From positions 60,639 through 124,638 of the forward strand of contig NZ_FOCL01000020.1 of the NCBI RefSeq assembly GCF_900110105.1: DNA of 64,000 nt, written 5' to 3'. The notes beneath the pieces are model-generated. The model saw only the letters and a program-made list of their open reading frames with translations, was not told where the DNA came from and ran no database searches. Positions within the stretch are counted from its first letter, which is position 1, and the number at the start of each line of letters is the position of its first letter. Below are positions 33,800 through 42,281 of this stretch, one piece after another. The position numbers and the translations under genes were made by a program. Origin of the DNA: Mucilaginibacter gossypiicola. GTDB taxonomy: Bacteria > Bacteroidota > Bacteroidia > Sphingobacteriales > Sphingobacteriaceae.

Positions 33800-34366
33800 T
33801 TACCGCTTCGGCAAAGTTCCCTGTACTTTATAATCATTACGGCCCATCAGTTTCACGTGCTGTGTTTTTTGGATCAGGTAAAGCGAATCGGGGAAATAGC
33901 TTAGCTTCTCGTTGGTTTCGTACAACAGGTTTTTGGTGTGGTTATAGATCAGGATCCATTCAACTTTATCGCCGGCTTTTTTGATGATAATGCGGCGGGT
34001 TTTAAGCTCAGGCGTACGTGCCCTGTATAGGATAGCACTATCGCTGGTGCTAACTGTATAGCTGTTTTTCCATGCCGGGCGGTTAATATCCGATTGGATA
34101 AATAAATTAAGTTCCTGGCTCCAGTTGCCTATATGTACAGTTTTAGTTTCGGTAACGCCGTTATGGGTAACCGTTTTGGTTACGGCAGGATTTAGTTTTG
34201 CAAGCCGTGCCGAATCCGTTCTGAAAAATGCTTTCAGATCAAAGTAAACCAGTTTTGCACCGCTTTGCCTGTTATCGGGCCGGCACGAAAATAAATTTGC
34301 TATTAACAATAAAAAGCCGCCCACAAGGGCGGCTTTGCTTATTTTGTTTGGATTATACCAATACAT
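33800..34366 (-). CDS. Putative lipoprotein of unknown function, overlapping gpmI
   Basis: A 188-residue protein. The N-terminus is basic, then hydrophobic (A-L-V-G-G-F-L-L-L-I-A-N), then L-F-S-C, a lipobox with Cys28. The mature part has no recognised motif. Its ATG lies within the last codons of gpmI (14-base overlap), so it is translated from the gpmI message. Codons for residues 11-19 also form a perfect terminator hairpin (34312-34336), so most transcripts may stop before it is made. Confidence 0.72.
   Translation of the reverse strand: MYWYNPNKISKAALVGGFLLLIANLFSCRPDNRQSGAKLVYFDLKAFFRTDSARLAKLNPAVTKTVTHNGVTETKTVHIGNWSQELNLFIQSDINRPAWKNSYTVSTSDSAILYRARTPELKTRRIIIKKAGDKVEWILIYNHTKNLLYETNEKLSYFPDSLYLIQKTQHVKLMGRNDYKVQGTLPKR
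34308..34336 (-). terminator. Terminator of gpmI, embedded in the lipoprotein signal sequence
   Basis: On the minus strand AAAGCCGCCC-TTGT-GGGCGGCTTTTTATTG: a ten-base GC-rich stem followed by a T-rich tract, 16 bases past the gpmI stop and inside the next open frame. Confidence 0.8.
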
Positions 34367-35876
34367 TACCAGTCATTTCGGGAGGGATGGCAACACCTAA
34401 TATGCTTAATATGGTTGGCGCCACATCGCCCAGTTTTCCGTCTTTTACCTCTTTAACATCTTTATCAATCACGATACATGGTACCAGGTTGGTGGTGTGT
34501 GCTGTGTTTGGTGAGCCATCTTCGTTGACCATATAGTCGGCATTACCATGGTCGGCCAGGATAATGAACGAATAGCCATTGGCTAAACCGGCTTCAACAA
34601 CGGCTTTTGTGCAACTGTCGGCAGTTTCGGCTGCTTTTACTACGGCACTGAAAACACCGGTATGCCCAACCATATCGGTATTGGCAAAGTTTAGACAAAC
34701 AAAATCAGGCCAGCCGGTTTCCAGTTCCGGGATAATGGCGTCACGGATACCCGCAGCGCTCATTTCGGGCTGAAGATCGTAAGTAGCCACTTTTGGAGAT
34801 GGTACTAATAAACGTTTTTCGTTATCAAATTCCTTTTCGCGGCCACCCGAAAAGAAGAAGGTTACGTGAGGGTATTTTTCAGTTTCGGCAATCCTGATCT
34901 GCGATTTACCCGCATTTTGCAGGATTTCGCCCAAAGTTTTGGTAAGGTCTTCCTTGTTGAAAACAACCTGGACATTCTTAAACGTTTCATCATATGGGGT
35001 CATGGTGATGTAACGGATATCCAGCGGGTGCATGTTATACTCAGGGAATGATTTTTGGGTTAACGCGATACTGATTTCGCGGCCCCTATCCGTACGGAAG
35101 TTAAAACAGATTACCACATCGCCATCTTTAATAACGGCTAATGGTTTTCCTTCGCTATCAACGGCAACTATTGGTTTTACAAACTCGTCGGTAACATCCT
35201 CAAGATATGAATGCTTGATGAGATCGGTAACGTTTTGAGTTGGCGCACCTACACCGTTTACTAACAGGTCATAAGCCAGTTTAACACGCTCCCAGCGGTT
35301 ATCACGATCCATAGCATAGTACCTGCCTATTGCCGAAGCTATTTTAGCACCGGTACCGGCAATGTGCTCTTCTAATTCGGTAACAAAACCCAAGCCTGAT
35401 TTAGGATCGGTATCGCGTCCGTCTAAAAAAGCATGTATATATACATTGTTAACGTCCAGTTGTTTAGCAGCATCGCAAAGACCTTTAACGTGGCGGATAT
35501 GCGAGTGTACGCCACCATCAGATACTAAACCGATGAAGTGTACATCTTTATTGTTTTGTTTGGCGTATTCAAAGGCATCTTTCAATACCGGGATAGTTGG
35601 CAGCTCATTGTCATCAACCGCTTTATGGATGCGGCCAAGTTCCTGGTAAACCACACGACCGGCGCCAAGGTTCATGTGACCAACTTCTGAGTTGCCCATT
35701 TGCCCGGCAGGTAAACCTACCGCTGTTCCTGACGCTTCAAGTTTTGAATTTGGATATTGCTTAAGCATGCCATCAACAAAAGGCGTATTGGCAGCAAGTA
35801 TAGCGTTTGATTGATCGTTGCGGCCGTAACCCCAGCCATCAAGTATTATTAATGCGAGTTTCTTTTTGTTTTCCAC
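34353..35876 (-). CDS. gpmI: 2,3-bisphosphoglycerate-independent phosphoglycerate mutase
   Basis: Glycolytic enzyme converting 3- to 2-phosphoglycerate with two Mn ions. The 507-residue protein has the alkaline-phosphatase-fold metal Asp13 in I-L-D-G-W-G, the phosphorylated Ser63 in G-N-S-E-V-G-H-M-N-L-G, D-G-R-D-T-D-P near 150 and D-H-G-N-A-D-Y near 440. Start is GTG 35876, since no ATG is in frame before the conserved sequence. A TATATTTG box ends 4 bases before it, predicting a leaderless message. Confidence 0.96.
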   Translation of the reverse strand: MENKKKLALIILDGWGYGRNDQSNAILAANTPFVDGMLKQYPNSKLEASGTAVGLPAGQMGNSEVGHMNLGAGRVVYQELGRIHKAVDDNELPTIPVLKDAFEYAKQNNKDVHFIGLVSDGGVHSHIRHVKGLCDAAKQLDVNNVYIHAFLDGRDTDPKSGLGFVTELEEHIAGTGAKIASAIGRYYAMDRDNRWERVKLAYDLLVNGVGAPTQNVTDLIKHSYLEDVTDEFVKPIVAVDSEGKPLAVIKDGDVVICFNFRTDRGREISIALTQKSFPEYNMHPLDIRYITMTPYDETFKNVQVVFNKEDLTKTLGEILQNAGKSQIRIAETEKYPHVTFFFSGGREKEFDNEKRLLVPSPKVATYDLQPEMSAAGIRDAIIPELETGWPDFVCLNFANTDMVGHTGVFSAVVKAAETADSCTKAVVEAGLANGYSFIILADHGNADYMVNEDGSPNTAHTTNLVPCIVIDKDVKEVKDGKLGDVAPTILSILGVAIPPEMTGNVLV

Positions 35877-35880
35877 ATTG

Positions 35881-35888
35881 CAAATATA
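35881..35888 (-). promoter_or_regulatory. -7 box (TATATTTG) for gpmI
   Basis: Exact TAnnTTTG on the minus strand, 4 bases before the GTG start codon. Confidence 0.55.
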
Positions 35889-36070
35889 AAGGCAAAGGGG
35901 TACTTTATATATAATTTTTTAATTTAGGTTAGCAACCCGAAATAAAAGTGCAACTTCGGTGTTAGTATGTAGTACACAATATTTTGAAGCGTCGTTGCAT
36001 GTTTCATTAAATCTACTAAACAAGTAGTAGTTATTTGTAACTTTAACACCTAATAGCACGTTATTATAGT

Positions 36071-36466
36071 ATGAAATTATTATACCTGTCATCGTTTATT
36101 TTTTTGCTGTTGCTTCCGCATGCCTCACCGGCTGATGCGATAGACAACGTGGCTAATCTTTTAAAAGCAGGTAATACCAAAGAACTTTCAAGGCTGTTTG
36201 CCAATAATGTGGAGATAACCATCATGGAAGATGAAAATGTTTACTCCCAAACCCAGGCCGCAGTTATTTTAGATAAGTTTTTCGCTAAAAATAAACCTCA
36301 GGGTATCAAACTCCTCCATAAAGTAAACTCGGGAGGCAATTACCATTTTGGTGTTTATATTTTAAATACCGATAAAGGTGAATTTCGGGTTGCTATTACT
36401 TTAAAAGACGCTGGTAAAGGCACCAATGTTGTTGAGTTAAAAATTGAGGATGAAAAGGTGAAGTGA
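36071..36466 (+). CDS. DUF4783 exported protein
   Basis: A 131-residue protein with a signal peptide (1-23). The mature region (A-I-D-N-V-A-N-L-L-K-A-G-N-T-K-E-L-S-R-L-F, E-F-R-V-A-I-T-L) matches the DUF4783 type, an NTF2-like small fold, often found just before nadC in Bacteroidota. Function unknown. It is separated from nadC by a large word-type inverted repeat. Confidence 0.8.
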   Translation: MKLLYLSSFIFLLLLPHASPADAIDNVANLLKAGNTKELSRLFANNVEITIMEDENVYSQTQAAVILDKFFAKNKPQGIKLLHKVNSGGNYHFGVYILNTDKGEFRVAITLKDAGKGTNVVELKIEDEKVK

Positions 36467-36470
36467 TTTT

Positions 36471-36697
36471 GCGATGTGCAAATTTCAGATGTGCAGATGA
36501 TTTTTCGATGTGCAAATTTCAAATGTGCAGATATGCAGATGATTTTTGCTGAAGAAGCATGTTCATTTAACGTAAGAAATTTACTCAATCAACATATTAA
36601 TTCATCTGCACGTTTGAAATCTGCACATCAAGCGTTATCTGCACATTCGCACATCAAACATCATCTGCACATCTGAAATTTGCAAATCTGCACATCG
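36471..36697. repeat. Word-type inverted repeat (word GATGTGCAAATTTC)
   Basis: A perfect 25-base inverted pair, TGCAAATTTCAGATGTGCAG... at 36477-36501 and its complement at 36659-36683. The word GATGTGCA(A/G)AT repeats about five times in the left half and its complement CTGCACAT(C) about five times in the right half. Confidence 0.85.
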
Positions 36698-36712
36698 GTC
36701 TAAAAATTGTTG

Positions 36713-36720
36713 TTACTTTT
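36713..36720 (+). promoter_or_regulatory. -7 box (TACTTTTG) for nadC
   Basis: Exact TAnnTTTG match 20 bases before the TTG start codon. Confidence 0.5.
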
Positions 36721-36740
36721 GACACTTAAAAAGTACACAA

Positions 36741-37586
36741 TTGGATAAGGAACTAATACATCAGTTTATAAATAATGCTTTAAGTGAAGATGTGGGCGAT
36801 GGCGATCATACTTCACTTTCAACCATCCCTGCCGATGCTACCGGCAAAGCAAAACTTTTAGTTAAGGACGAAGGAATATTGGCCGGTGTTGAGCTGGCTG
36901 CCGAAATATTTCATGTGGTTGACCCCAATCTTAAAATGACGGTTTTTATGCAGGATGGCGTACCTGTTAAATATGGCGAGGTAGCTTTTGAGGTTGAAGG
37001 CAGTTCGCGCAGTATTTTAACTGCGGAGCGCCTGGTACTGAATTGTATGCAGCGTATGTCGGGAATTGCTACAAAAACCCGGCAGATAGTTGACCTGCTG
37101 CAAGGAACCAATACTAAAGTTTTAGATACCCGCAAAACTACTCCAGGTTTGCGTTACCTCGAAAAATGGGCAGTGCGCATAGGCGGCGGCGTAAACCACA
37201 GGTTTGGTTTATATGATATGATCCTGATTAAGGATAATCATGTGGATTATGCAGGCGGGATACGACAGGCCATTGAAAATGCCAACCAATACCTTGCCGA
37301 TAACGGAAAAAAACTGGCCATTGAAATAGAGGTGCGCAACCTTGATGAACTGGAGCAGGTTTTACAAACCGGTAATGTAAACCGCATTTTGATAGATAAC
37401 TTCAATTTCGACAATCTGCGTCAGGCTGTGGCCATGAACAAAGGCCGTTTTATTACCGAAGCTTCGGGTGGTATCACCATCGACAATATTCGTGAATATG
37501 CCGATTGCGGAGTTGATTACATTTCTGTAGGAGCGCTAACACATTCTGTTAAAAGTCTCGATCTGAGTCTTAAAGCCGTAAAATAG
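36741..37586 (+). CDS. nadC: Nicotinate-nucleotide pyrophosphorylase (quinolinate phosphoribosyltransferase)
   Basis: Makes nicotinate mononucleotide from quinolinate and PRPP in NAD synthesis. The 281-residue protein has E-D-V-G-D-G-D-H-T-S (about 16-25), R-M-S-G-I-A-T (about 104-110), L-D-T-R-K-T-T-P-G-L-R (about 130-140) and H-R-F-G-L-Y-D-M-I-L-I-K-D-N-H (about 155-169), all substrate-binding. Start is TTG 36741, leading straight into family sequence. No nadA/nadB is nearby. Confidence 0.95.
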   Translation: MDKELIHQFINNALSEDVGDGDHTSLSTIPADATGKAKLLVKDEGILAGVELAAEIFHVVDPNLKMTVFMQDGVPVKYGEVAFEVEGSSRSILTAERLVLNCMQRMSGIATKTRQIVDLLQGTNTKVLDTRKTTPGLRYLEKWAVRIGGGVNHRFGLYDMILIKDNHVDYAGGIRQAIENANQYLADNGKKLAIEIEVRNLDELEQVLQTGNVNRILIDNFNFDNLRQAVAMNKGRFITEASGGITIDNIREYADCGVDYISVGALTHSVKSLDLSLKAVK

Positions 37587-37688
37587 GGTAATTAAACATC
37601 AAGTAACATATTGTTAAACAAAGTTTAGTGGTAAAAGCGCTGAGATTAAAACGCTTTTACCGCTTCAATTTTGTAATATTGCAGGAGA

Positions 37689-38342
37689 ATGATAACCGTT
37701 TACTCTGTTACAGCGCTTATAATGGCTTATCTGTGCGGCTCAATACCTACGGCTGTTTGGATAGGTATGGCTTTTTACAATGTGGATGTACGCGAGTACG
37801 GAAGCGGTAATGCAGGTGCTACAAATACTTTTCGTGTGCTTGGTAAAAAAGCAGGCATCCCGGTGATGATGCTTGATATATTTAAAGGCTGGGCAGCTAC
37901 CAACTTTGCTTATTTTATTGGGGCATCTGCCACTGGCGCCATCAATTCAACCGCATATACTAATTATGAGCTTGCTTTAGGTATAGCAGCGGTTATGGGC
38001 CACCTGTTCCCGATTTTTGCGGGTTTTAGGGGGGGCAAAGGGGTTGCAACCTTGTTTGGAATGATTTTGGCTATACATTTTCACGCCGCCTTACTATGTG
38101 TAATTGTATTTATAACGGTGTTATTGATTTCAAAATATGTGTCGCTTAGTTCAATTGCAGCTGCCTTTACCTATCCTATAGGCGTTACATTTGTTTTTCC
38201 GACATCTATCCGGTCGATAGTAATTTATGGCATGTGCATTTGTGTGCTTGTGCTGGTAACCCACCAAAAAAATATTGAGCGCTTGATAAGGGGCAAAGAA
38301 TCGAAAGTTAATTTTTTTAAAAAGAAAACAACAACTGCCTGA
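37689..38342 (+). CDS. plsY: Glycerol-3-phosphate acyltransferase PlsY
   Basis: Inner-membrane enzyme transferring acyl from acyl-phosphate to glycerol 3-phosphate, the first step of phospholipid synthesis. The 217-residue protein has about five helices and three family motifs: S-I-P-T-A (about 14-18), G-S-G-N-A-G-A-T-N-T-F-R (about 38-49) and G-G-K-G-V-A-T (about 117-123). An AGGAG site precedes ATG 37689. The M48 gene follows within 5 bases. Confidence 0.95.
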   Translation: MITVYSVTALIMAYLCGSIPTAVWIGMAFYNVDVREYGSGNAGATNTFRVLGKKAGIPVMMLDIFKGWAATNFAYFIGASATGAINSTAYTNYELALGIAAVMGHLFPIFAGFRGGKGVATLFGMILAIHFHAALLCVIVFITVLLISKYVSLSSIAAAFTYPIGVTFVFPTSIRSIVIYGMCICVLVLVTHQKNIERLIRGKESKVNFFKKKTTTA

Positions 38343-38347
38343 TCTCC

Positions 38348-39148
38348 ATGAAAAAGTTTAAACCTGCATTAGTCCTGATAGCCGTCATGGCTATCTTTTC
38401 ATGTTCAACTGTGCCGCTAACCGGCCGTAAACAATTAAACCTTGTTGGCGATGCCGAAGTAAACCAATCGGCAGCGGCAAGCTACAAGCAACTGCTTACA
38501 GATCCTAAAACAAAGGTTATTGCTACGGGAACCGACGCTCAACGAGTTAAAACCATTGGTAACAGGCTGGCATCGGCCATCGAAAAATATCTTAAAGATA
38601 ACGGTTATGGCGATCAGTACAGCTTTAATTGGGAATTTAACCTGATCCAGAGCAGCGAAGTTAACGCCTGGTGTATGCCCGGCGGTAAAGTGGCTGTTTA
38701 CAGCGGTTTATTACCCGTAGCTAATACCGATGCTTATCTTGCTGTAGTTATGGGCCACGAAATTGGTCATGCCATTGCCCGTCACTCAGCCGAGCGGATC
38801 TCGCAGGAAATGATTGTACAAGGCGGCGGACAATTGGTAGGTGCGGCAACAAGTCAGCAATCACAGGCAACGCAAACTGCCATAAGCACATTATATGGCG
38901 TAGGCAGCCAATTGAAATTACTGGCCTATTCACGTAACCAGGAATCAGAAGCTGATCGTTTGGGCTTAACTTTTATGGCTATGGCCGGCTATGACCCACA
39001 TAATGCCATTGCTTTTTGGCAGCGTATGGCCGCACAAAATAAAGGCGGAGCCCCGCCTGAGCTTTTAAGCACTCACCCTGCCGATGCTACCCGTATTGCC
39101 AATATCCAAAACCTCATACCCGAGGCCATGAAATATTATAAAAAATAA
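38348..39148 (+). CDS. M48-family metalloprotease lipoprotein
   Basis: A 266-residue protein with a lipoprotein signal (I-F-S-C19) and the zinc-peptidase motif H137-E-I-G-H141 in V-M-G-H-E-I-G-H-A-I-A-R-H, followed by N-Q-E-S-E-A-D-R-L-G (about 197-206), which provides the third ligand. It belongs to the LoiP/YcaL/BepA-like group of periplasmic peptidases that act on misfolded outer-membrane proteins. Target inferred, not seen. It follows plsY and ends at a terminator. Confidence 0.92.
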   Translation: MKKFKPALVLIAVMAIFSCSTVPLTGRKQLNLVGDAEVNQSAAASYKQLLTDPKTKVIATGTDAQRVKTIGNRLASAIEKYLKDNGYGDQYSFNWEFNLIQSSEVNAWCMPGGKVAVYSGLLPVANTDAYLAVVMGHEIGHAIARHSAERISQEMIVQGGGQLVGAATSQQSQATQTAISTLYGVGSQLKLLAYSRNQESEADRLGLTFMAMAGYDPHNAIAFWQRMAAQNKGGAPPELLSTHPADATRIANIQNLIPEAMKYYKK

Positions 39149-39161
39149 TCATCATTAAATG

Positions 39162-39197
39162 AATCCCGCCGATAAACAAGGCGGGATTTTTCTTTTT
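39162..39197 (+). terminator. Intrinsic terminator after the M48 gene
   Basis: AATCCCGCC-9 bases-GGCGGGATT, a nine-base stem, followed by TTTCTTTTT. It sits just before the start codon of the next gene. Confidence 0.88.
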
Positions 39198-39929
39198 ATG
39201 GCTAAAAGTGAATTTTTAAAAGCGCAGTGGAAGAACCTCGTAATGCTCAATTACGAAGTTGAAGCCGCAATACTAAAACCTTACATCCCGGTAGGTACAG
39301 TACTCGATTTATGGGAAGGAAAGGCCCTGGTTAGTATGGTTGGTTTTATGTTTTTGGATACGCAGGTAATGGGCATCAAATGGCCATGGCATGTGAATTT
39401 TGAAGAGGTGAACCTTCGGTTTTATGTTAGATACTACAATGGGACTGAATGGAAACGCGGTGCGGTTTTTATAAGTGAGATAGTACCTAAAGGCATGATA
39501 GTGCTTATTGCGAACAATCTTTATAAAGAACATTACCGCGCATTGCCTATGCGTAGTTCCATTACGGGGTCTGCAGATAACCATACCCAGTTTTTATATG
39601 AGTGGAAACTAAACGGCCGCTGGAACAAGCTTGGCGCTACTGCAAGTAATGAATTAGTCGACATTAAGGCGGGTAGCCCCGAAGAGTTTATTTTAGAACA
39701 CTACTGGGGCTACAACGGTTTAAGCGCCACCAAAACTATGGAATACCAGGTTGAGCATATCTCATGGCAAACCGGGCTGGTACGCGAGTATGTTTTTGAT
39801 GCCGATGTTGCCGCCTTGTACGGCGAAGCACTTAAACCGTTTCTGGAAAAAGAACCCGTTTCAGCTTTTTACGCGCTTGGGTCGGATATTACAGTGCGGA
39901 TGGGGGAGAAGATAGTGGTGGGCGAATGA
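39198..39929 (+). CDS. DUF2071 (YqjF-like) protein
   Basis: A 243-residue protein. F-L-K-A-Q-W-K-N-L-V-M-L-N-Y-E-V (about 6-21), L-K-P-Y-I-P-V-G-T-V-L-D-L-W-E-G (about 27-42) and V-N-L-R-F-Y-V-R-Y (about 77-85) fit the DUF2071 family, with an acetoacetate-decarboxylase-like fold. No biochemical role is established that I can state. Start set at ATG 39198 because the ATG at 39159 would put the terminator hairpin inside the gene. Confidence 0.82.
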   Translation: MAKSEFLKAQWKNLVMLNYEVEAAILKPYIPVGTVLDLWEGKALVSMVGFMFLDTQVMGIKWPWHVNFEEVNLRFYVRYYNGTEWKRGAVFISEIVPKGMIVLIANNLYKEHYRALPMRSSITGSADNHTQFLYEWKLNGRWNKLGATASNELVDIKAGSPEEFILEHYWGYNGLSATKTMEYQVEHISWQTGLVREYVFDADVAALYGEALKPFLEKEPVSAFYALGSDITVRMGEKIVVGE

Positions 39930-40016
39930 TAAGTTTATTTGTGGCTTGCGATGCGAAAGGTTTTTGAACGCTGAATAAATTAGCATTGATAAAGGTGAAT
40001 TCTTGAACATGCTTAT

Positions 40017-40657
40017 CTGCCCCAGAGGGGCAAAAGGTTTGTAGCTATTCGATCTTTTCTATTTTGGAGCCCCAGAGGGGCTCAACATAAATCAGCAGAT
40101 CTATTGAGGCAATTTGAAAATATATTGCTCATCAAATTCGATATTAAAGTCATTTAACATTTTTCTGTATTCATCTAAAAATGTTGTTTTTTGATGATGC
40201 TCTTGTTGATTTGCTATATAATTTACCACTTTATCAACTTGTGATTTGCTATGACTAAAAGCCCCGTATCCATCCTGCCATAAGAATTTTTCATTCGCTA
40301 ACTTTTGCCTATTGATCCATTCGGATGAATCACTTTTTACAAATCTTACAATTTCAGAAATAGATTGATTGGGATTCAGACCTATAAATAAATGCAGATG
40401 ATCGGGCATGTTGTTAATGGCTATTAATTTGTGCCCTTGGTTTTGAATAATTGAAGTTATATACATTCTTAATCGTTCAGCCCAATTGTTCTCAATTAAT
40501 GCCATGCGATATTTTACAGCAAAAACAATGTGGATATATAGCTGAGAATACGTGTTATTACTTGCCACTTGTGATCAGGTTTGTTAAGTTGAGCACCTCT
40601 GGTGCTCTAACCAAATTTACATTATTTTTCTACAAACCTTTTGCCCCTCTGGGGCAG
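40017..40657. mobile_element. IS200-type / REP-associated transposon with nested palindromic ends
   Basis: A 641-base unit. Outer ends: perfect 28-base inverted repeats at 40017-40044 and 40630-40657, beginning CTGCCCCAGAGGGGCAAAAG; each contains the small hairpin GCCCC-AGA-GGGGC. Inner ends: hairpins GAGCCCC-AGA-GGGGCTC (40067-40083) and, inverted, GAGCACC-TCT-GGTGCTC (40591-40607). The transposase is on the minus strand between them. No target-site duplication was recognised, as expected for HUH transposition. Confidence 0.85.
40101..40568 (-). CDS. Y1 HUH transposase (IS200/RAYT type)
   Basis: A 155-residue single-strand transposase. HUH metal motif H57-L-H59 in M-P-D-H-L-H-L-F, and the nucleophile is probably Tyr117, with Gln121 four residues on (V-V-N-Y-I-A-N-Q-Q), as in IS608 TnpA. 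The N-terminus Y-I-H-I-V-F-A-V-K-Y-R is family-like. It is intact with a GTG start, and flanked on both sides by paired hairpins. Clean motifs suggest that it may still be active. Confidence 0.9.
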   Translation of the reverse strand: MASNNTYSQLYIHIVFAVKYRMALIENNWAERLRMYITSIIQNQGHKLIAINNMPDHLHLFIGLNPNQSISEIVRFVKSDSSEWINRQKLANEKFLWQDGYGAFSHSKSQVDKVVNYIANQQEHHQKTTFLDEYRKMLNDFNIEFDEQYIFKLPQ

Positions 40658-40718
40658 CTTGCCCTTAATCACATTAAATTAACTGTCCTTAAGCTCATCT
40701 CAATTAATACCTGTGATC

Positions 40719-41327
40719 CTAATGTTTATTTGCCAATTGAATTGTTTTGGCTTTTAACCGTTGTGCTTCATTGGCCAAATTTGCCACACTTTTAATATCA
40801 GGCAGATTTTTATATTGATAGGTTTCGATAATAGGAAGGGTGGTAACGATTTTTAAAACGGTATGATAATCCTCGATCTTTATTTTATTACTATCTATAT
40901 GTGCCATCAAAGTTGAAAATCTTTTGATGGTATCAAGGTATTTATGCTTACTCTCATTAATTAACGCACGTAAACGATCCCTTAAAACAGTGTCCTGCAC
41001 ATTATTTAATGCGTCGTTGGTTGATCTATAGTAGGCGTTGGATTTATTGTCATAAACTTGAAAGCTCTTCAGGCTATCAGGTAATCCATCGTAAAAATGC
41101 TTCATTAAGTTTTCCAGATTTTGCAGCTCGGGCTGCTTTCCTACCTGATCGGCATAAATATCTTGTAATAGATTATCTCCTCTCGATTTTTTTATACTGT
41201 AGTCATCGATATCATCCTGTAAAGGCTTCGGAACCGCTGTTTGCTGATCTGCTTTTTTTGAAGAAATGTGATTACATGATACTAATATCAAGAGCAGCGC
41301 AATAAGCGATAGGGTAACGGTTTTCAT
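40719..41327 (-). CDS. Putative lipoprotein, helical, unknown function
   Basis: A 202-residue protein. Signal M-K-T-V-T-L-S-L-I-A-L-L-L-I-L-V-S-C with lipobox L-V-S-C18. The mature chain is charged and predicted helical, with Q-N-L-E-N-L-M-K-H-F-Y-D-G-L-P-D-S-L-K-S-F near 70-90. No family recognised. Start chosen at ATG 41327 by the lipobox; the longer open frame to 41501 would overlap the divergent DUF3050 gene. Confidence 0.75.
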   Translation of the reverse strand: MKTVTLSLIALLLILVSCNHISSKKADQQTAVPKPLQDDIDDYSIKKSRGDNLLQDIYADQVGKQPELQNLENLMKHFYDGLPDSLKSFQVYDNKSNAYYRSTNDALNNVQDTVLRDRLRALINESKHKYLDTIKRFSTLMAHIDSNKIKIEDYHTVLKIVTTLPIIETYQYKNLPDIKSVANLANEAQRLKAKTIQLANKH

Positions 41328-41441
41328 AATTAAATATACTGTTCTGTTATTACAAAATGCTACACCTCTGATAAAACTATCTTGTCCTATCACCATCCCG
41401 TCAAAAAAAATAATCACTTCATTAATAATCACCCTGTTTGC

Positions 41442-41449
41442 TATTTTTG
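41442..41449 (+). promoter_or_regulatory. -7 box (TATTTTTG) for the DUF3050 gene
   Basis: Exact TAnnTTTG match 24 bases before the ATG. Confidence 0.45.
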
Positions 41450-41473
41450 CAACCCATATAATTTTATTGATAC

Positions 41474-42268
41474 ATGGCAAATTACAGCAACCGCATTGCA
41501 CATTTAAAAAACGAGATTCAGCCTTTACGCGACCAGCTTATAAATCATGAGCTTTATAAAAATATTACCTCGCTTGAAGAGCTTACCGTTTTTATGGAGC
41601 ACCATGTGTTTGCTGTGTGGGACTTTATGTCGTTGCTGAAAGCTTTGCAGCAAAAGCTTACCTGCACTGTTACGCCATGGATGCCTACAGGCAATGCTAA
41701 TACCCGTTACCTGATTAATGAAATTGTTGCCGGCGAGGAAAGCGATATCGACGAGCAAGGTAACCGCGCAAGCCATTTCGAACTTTACCTGCGTGCTATG
41801 CAGCAAGCCGGTAGTACAGCCGAAGGTATCAATAACCTGTTTAATGAATTAAATTTCGGCAAGCATATCGATGAGGCGCTGATCATAGCCAATATTCCGG
41901 TTGCGGCCCGCAACTTTGTGCAGCATACTTTTGATGTTATAGATACCAATAAAGATTATCTGCAGGCAGCGGTATTCACCTTTGGTCGTGAAGATTTGAT
42001 CCCGGATATGTTTGTAAGCATCGTTAAAGAGCTAAGCCGGCAATTGCCTGGTAAAGTTGATATCCTGCTATATTACCTTGAGCGCCATATTGAAGTAGAT
42101 GGGGATCATCATTCGCAACTCGCCTATCAAATGACCGCTGAACTTTGTGGAGAGGATGACAGCAAATGGGCTGAGGCTACTACGGCTGTTAACGAAGCTT
42201 TACAGGCACGTATTGCGCTTTGGGACGGGATTTTGGAGGCGATTAAAGTACAGGAATCTGTGGCTTAA
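41474..42268 (+). CDS. DUF3050 family protein (haem-oxygenase-like fold)
   Basis: A 264-residue soluble protein. Family blocks are L-I-N-H-E-L-Y-K-N-I-T (about 22-32), F-M-E-H-H-V-F-A-V-W-D-F-M-S-L-L-K (about 40-56) and E-V-D-G-D-H-H-S (about 209-216); the histidines and acidic residues would line the metal site of haem-oxygenase-like enzymes. Substrate unknown. It is monocistronic and followed by two dispersed repeats. Confidence 0.82.
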   Translation: MANYSNRIAHLKNEIQPLRDQLINHELYKNITSLEELTVFMEHHVFAVWDFMSLLKALQQKLTCTVTPWMPTGNANTRYLINEIVAGEESDIDEQGNRASHFELYLRAMQQAGSTAEGINNLFNELNFGKHIDEALIIANIPVAARNFVQHTFDVIDTNKDYLQAAVFTFGREDLIPDMFVSIVKELSRQLPGKVDILLYYLERHIEVDGDHHSQLAYQMTAELCGEDDSKWAEATTAVNEALQARIALWDGILEAIKVQESVA

Positions 42269-42281
42269 TTCTGTTTCCTTT

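Noticed and set aside
36471..36697. CRISPR array in the GATGTGCA repeats
   Set aside because: The repeats are short, unevenly spaced and mirrored, with no unique spacers of constant length and no cas genes nearby.
39159..39197. ATG 39159 as the start of the DUF2071 gene
   Set aside because: The first 13 codons would be the terminator hairpin of the M48 gene; ATG 39198 begins family-like sequence.
41328..41501. Upstream 58-codon extension of the lipoprotein at 40719
   Set aside because: It would overlap the DUF3050 start and its promoter box and would bury the lipobox internally.
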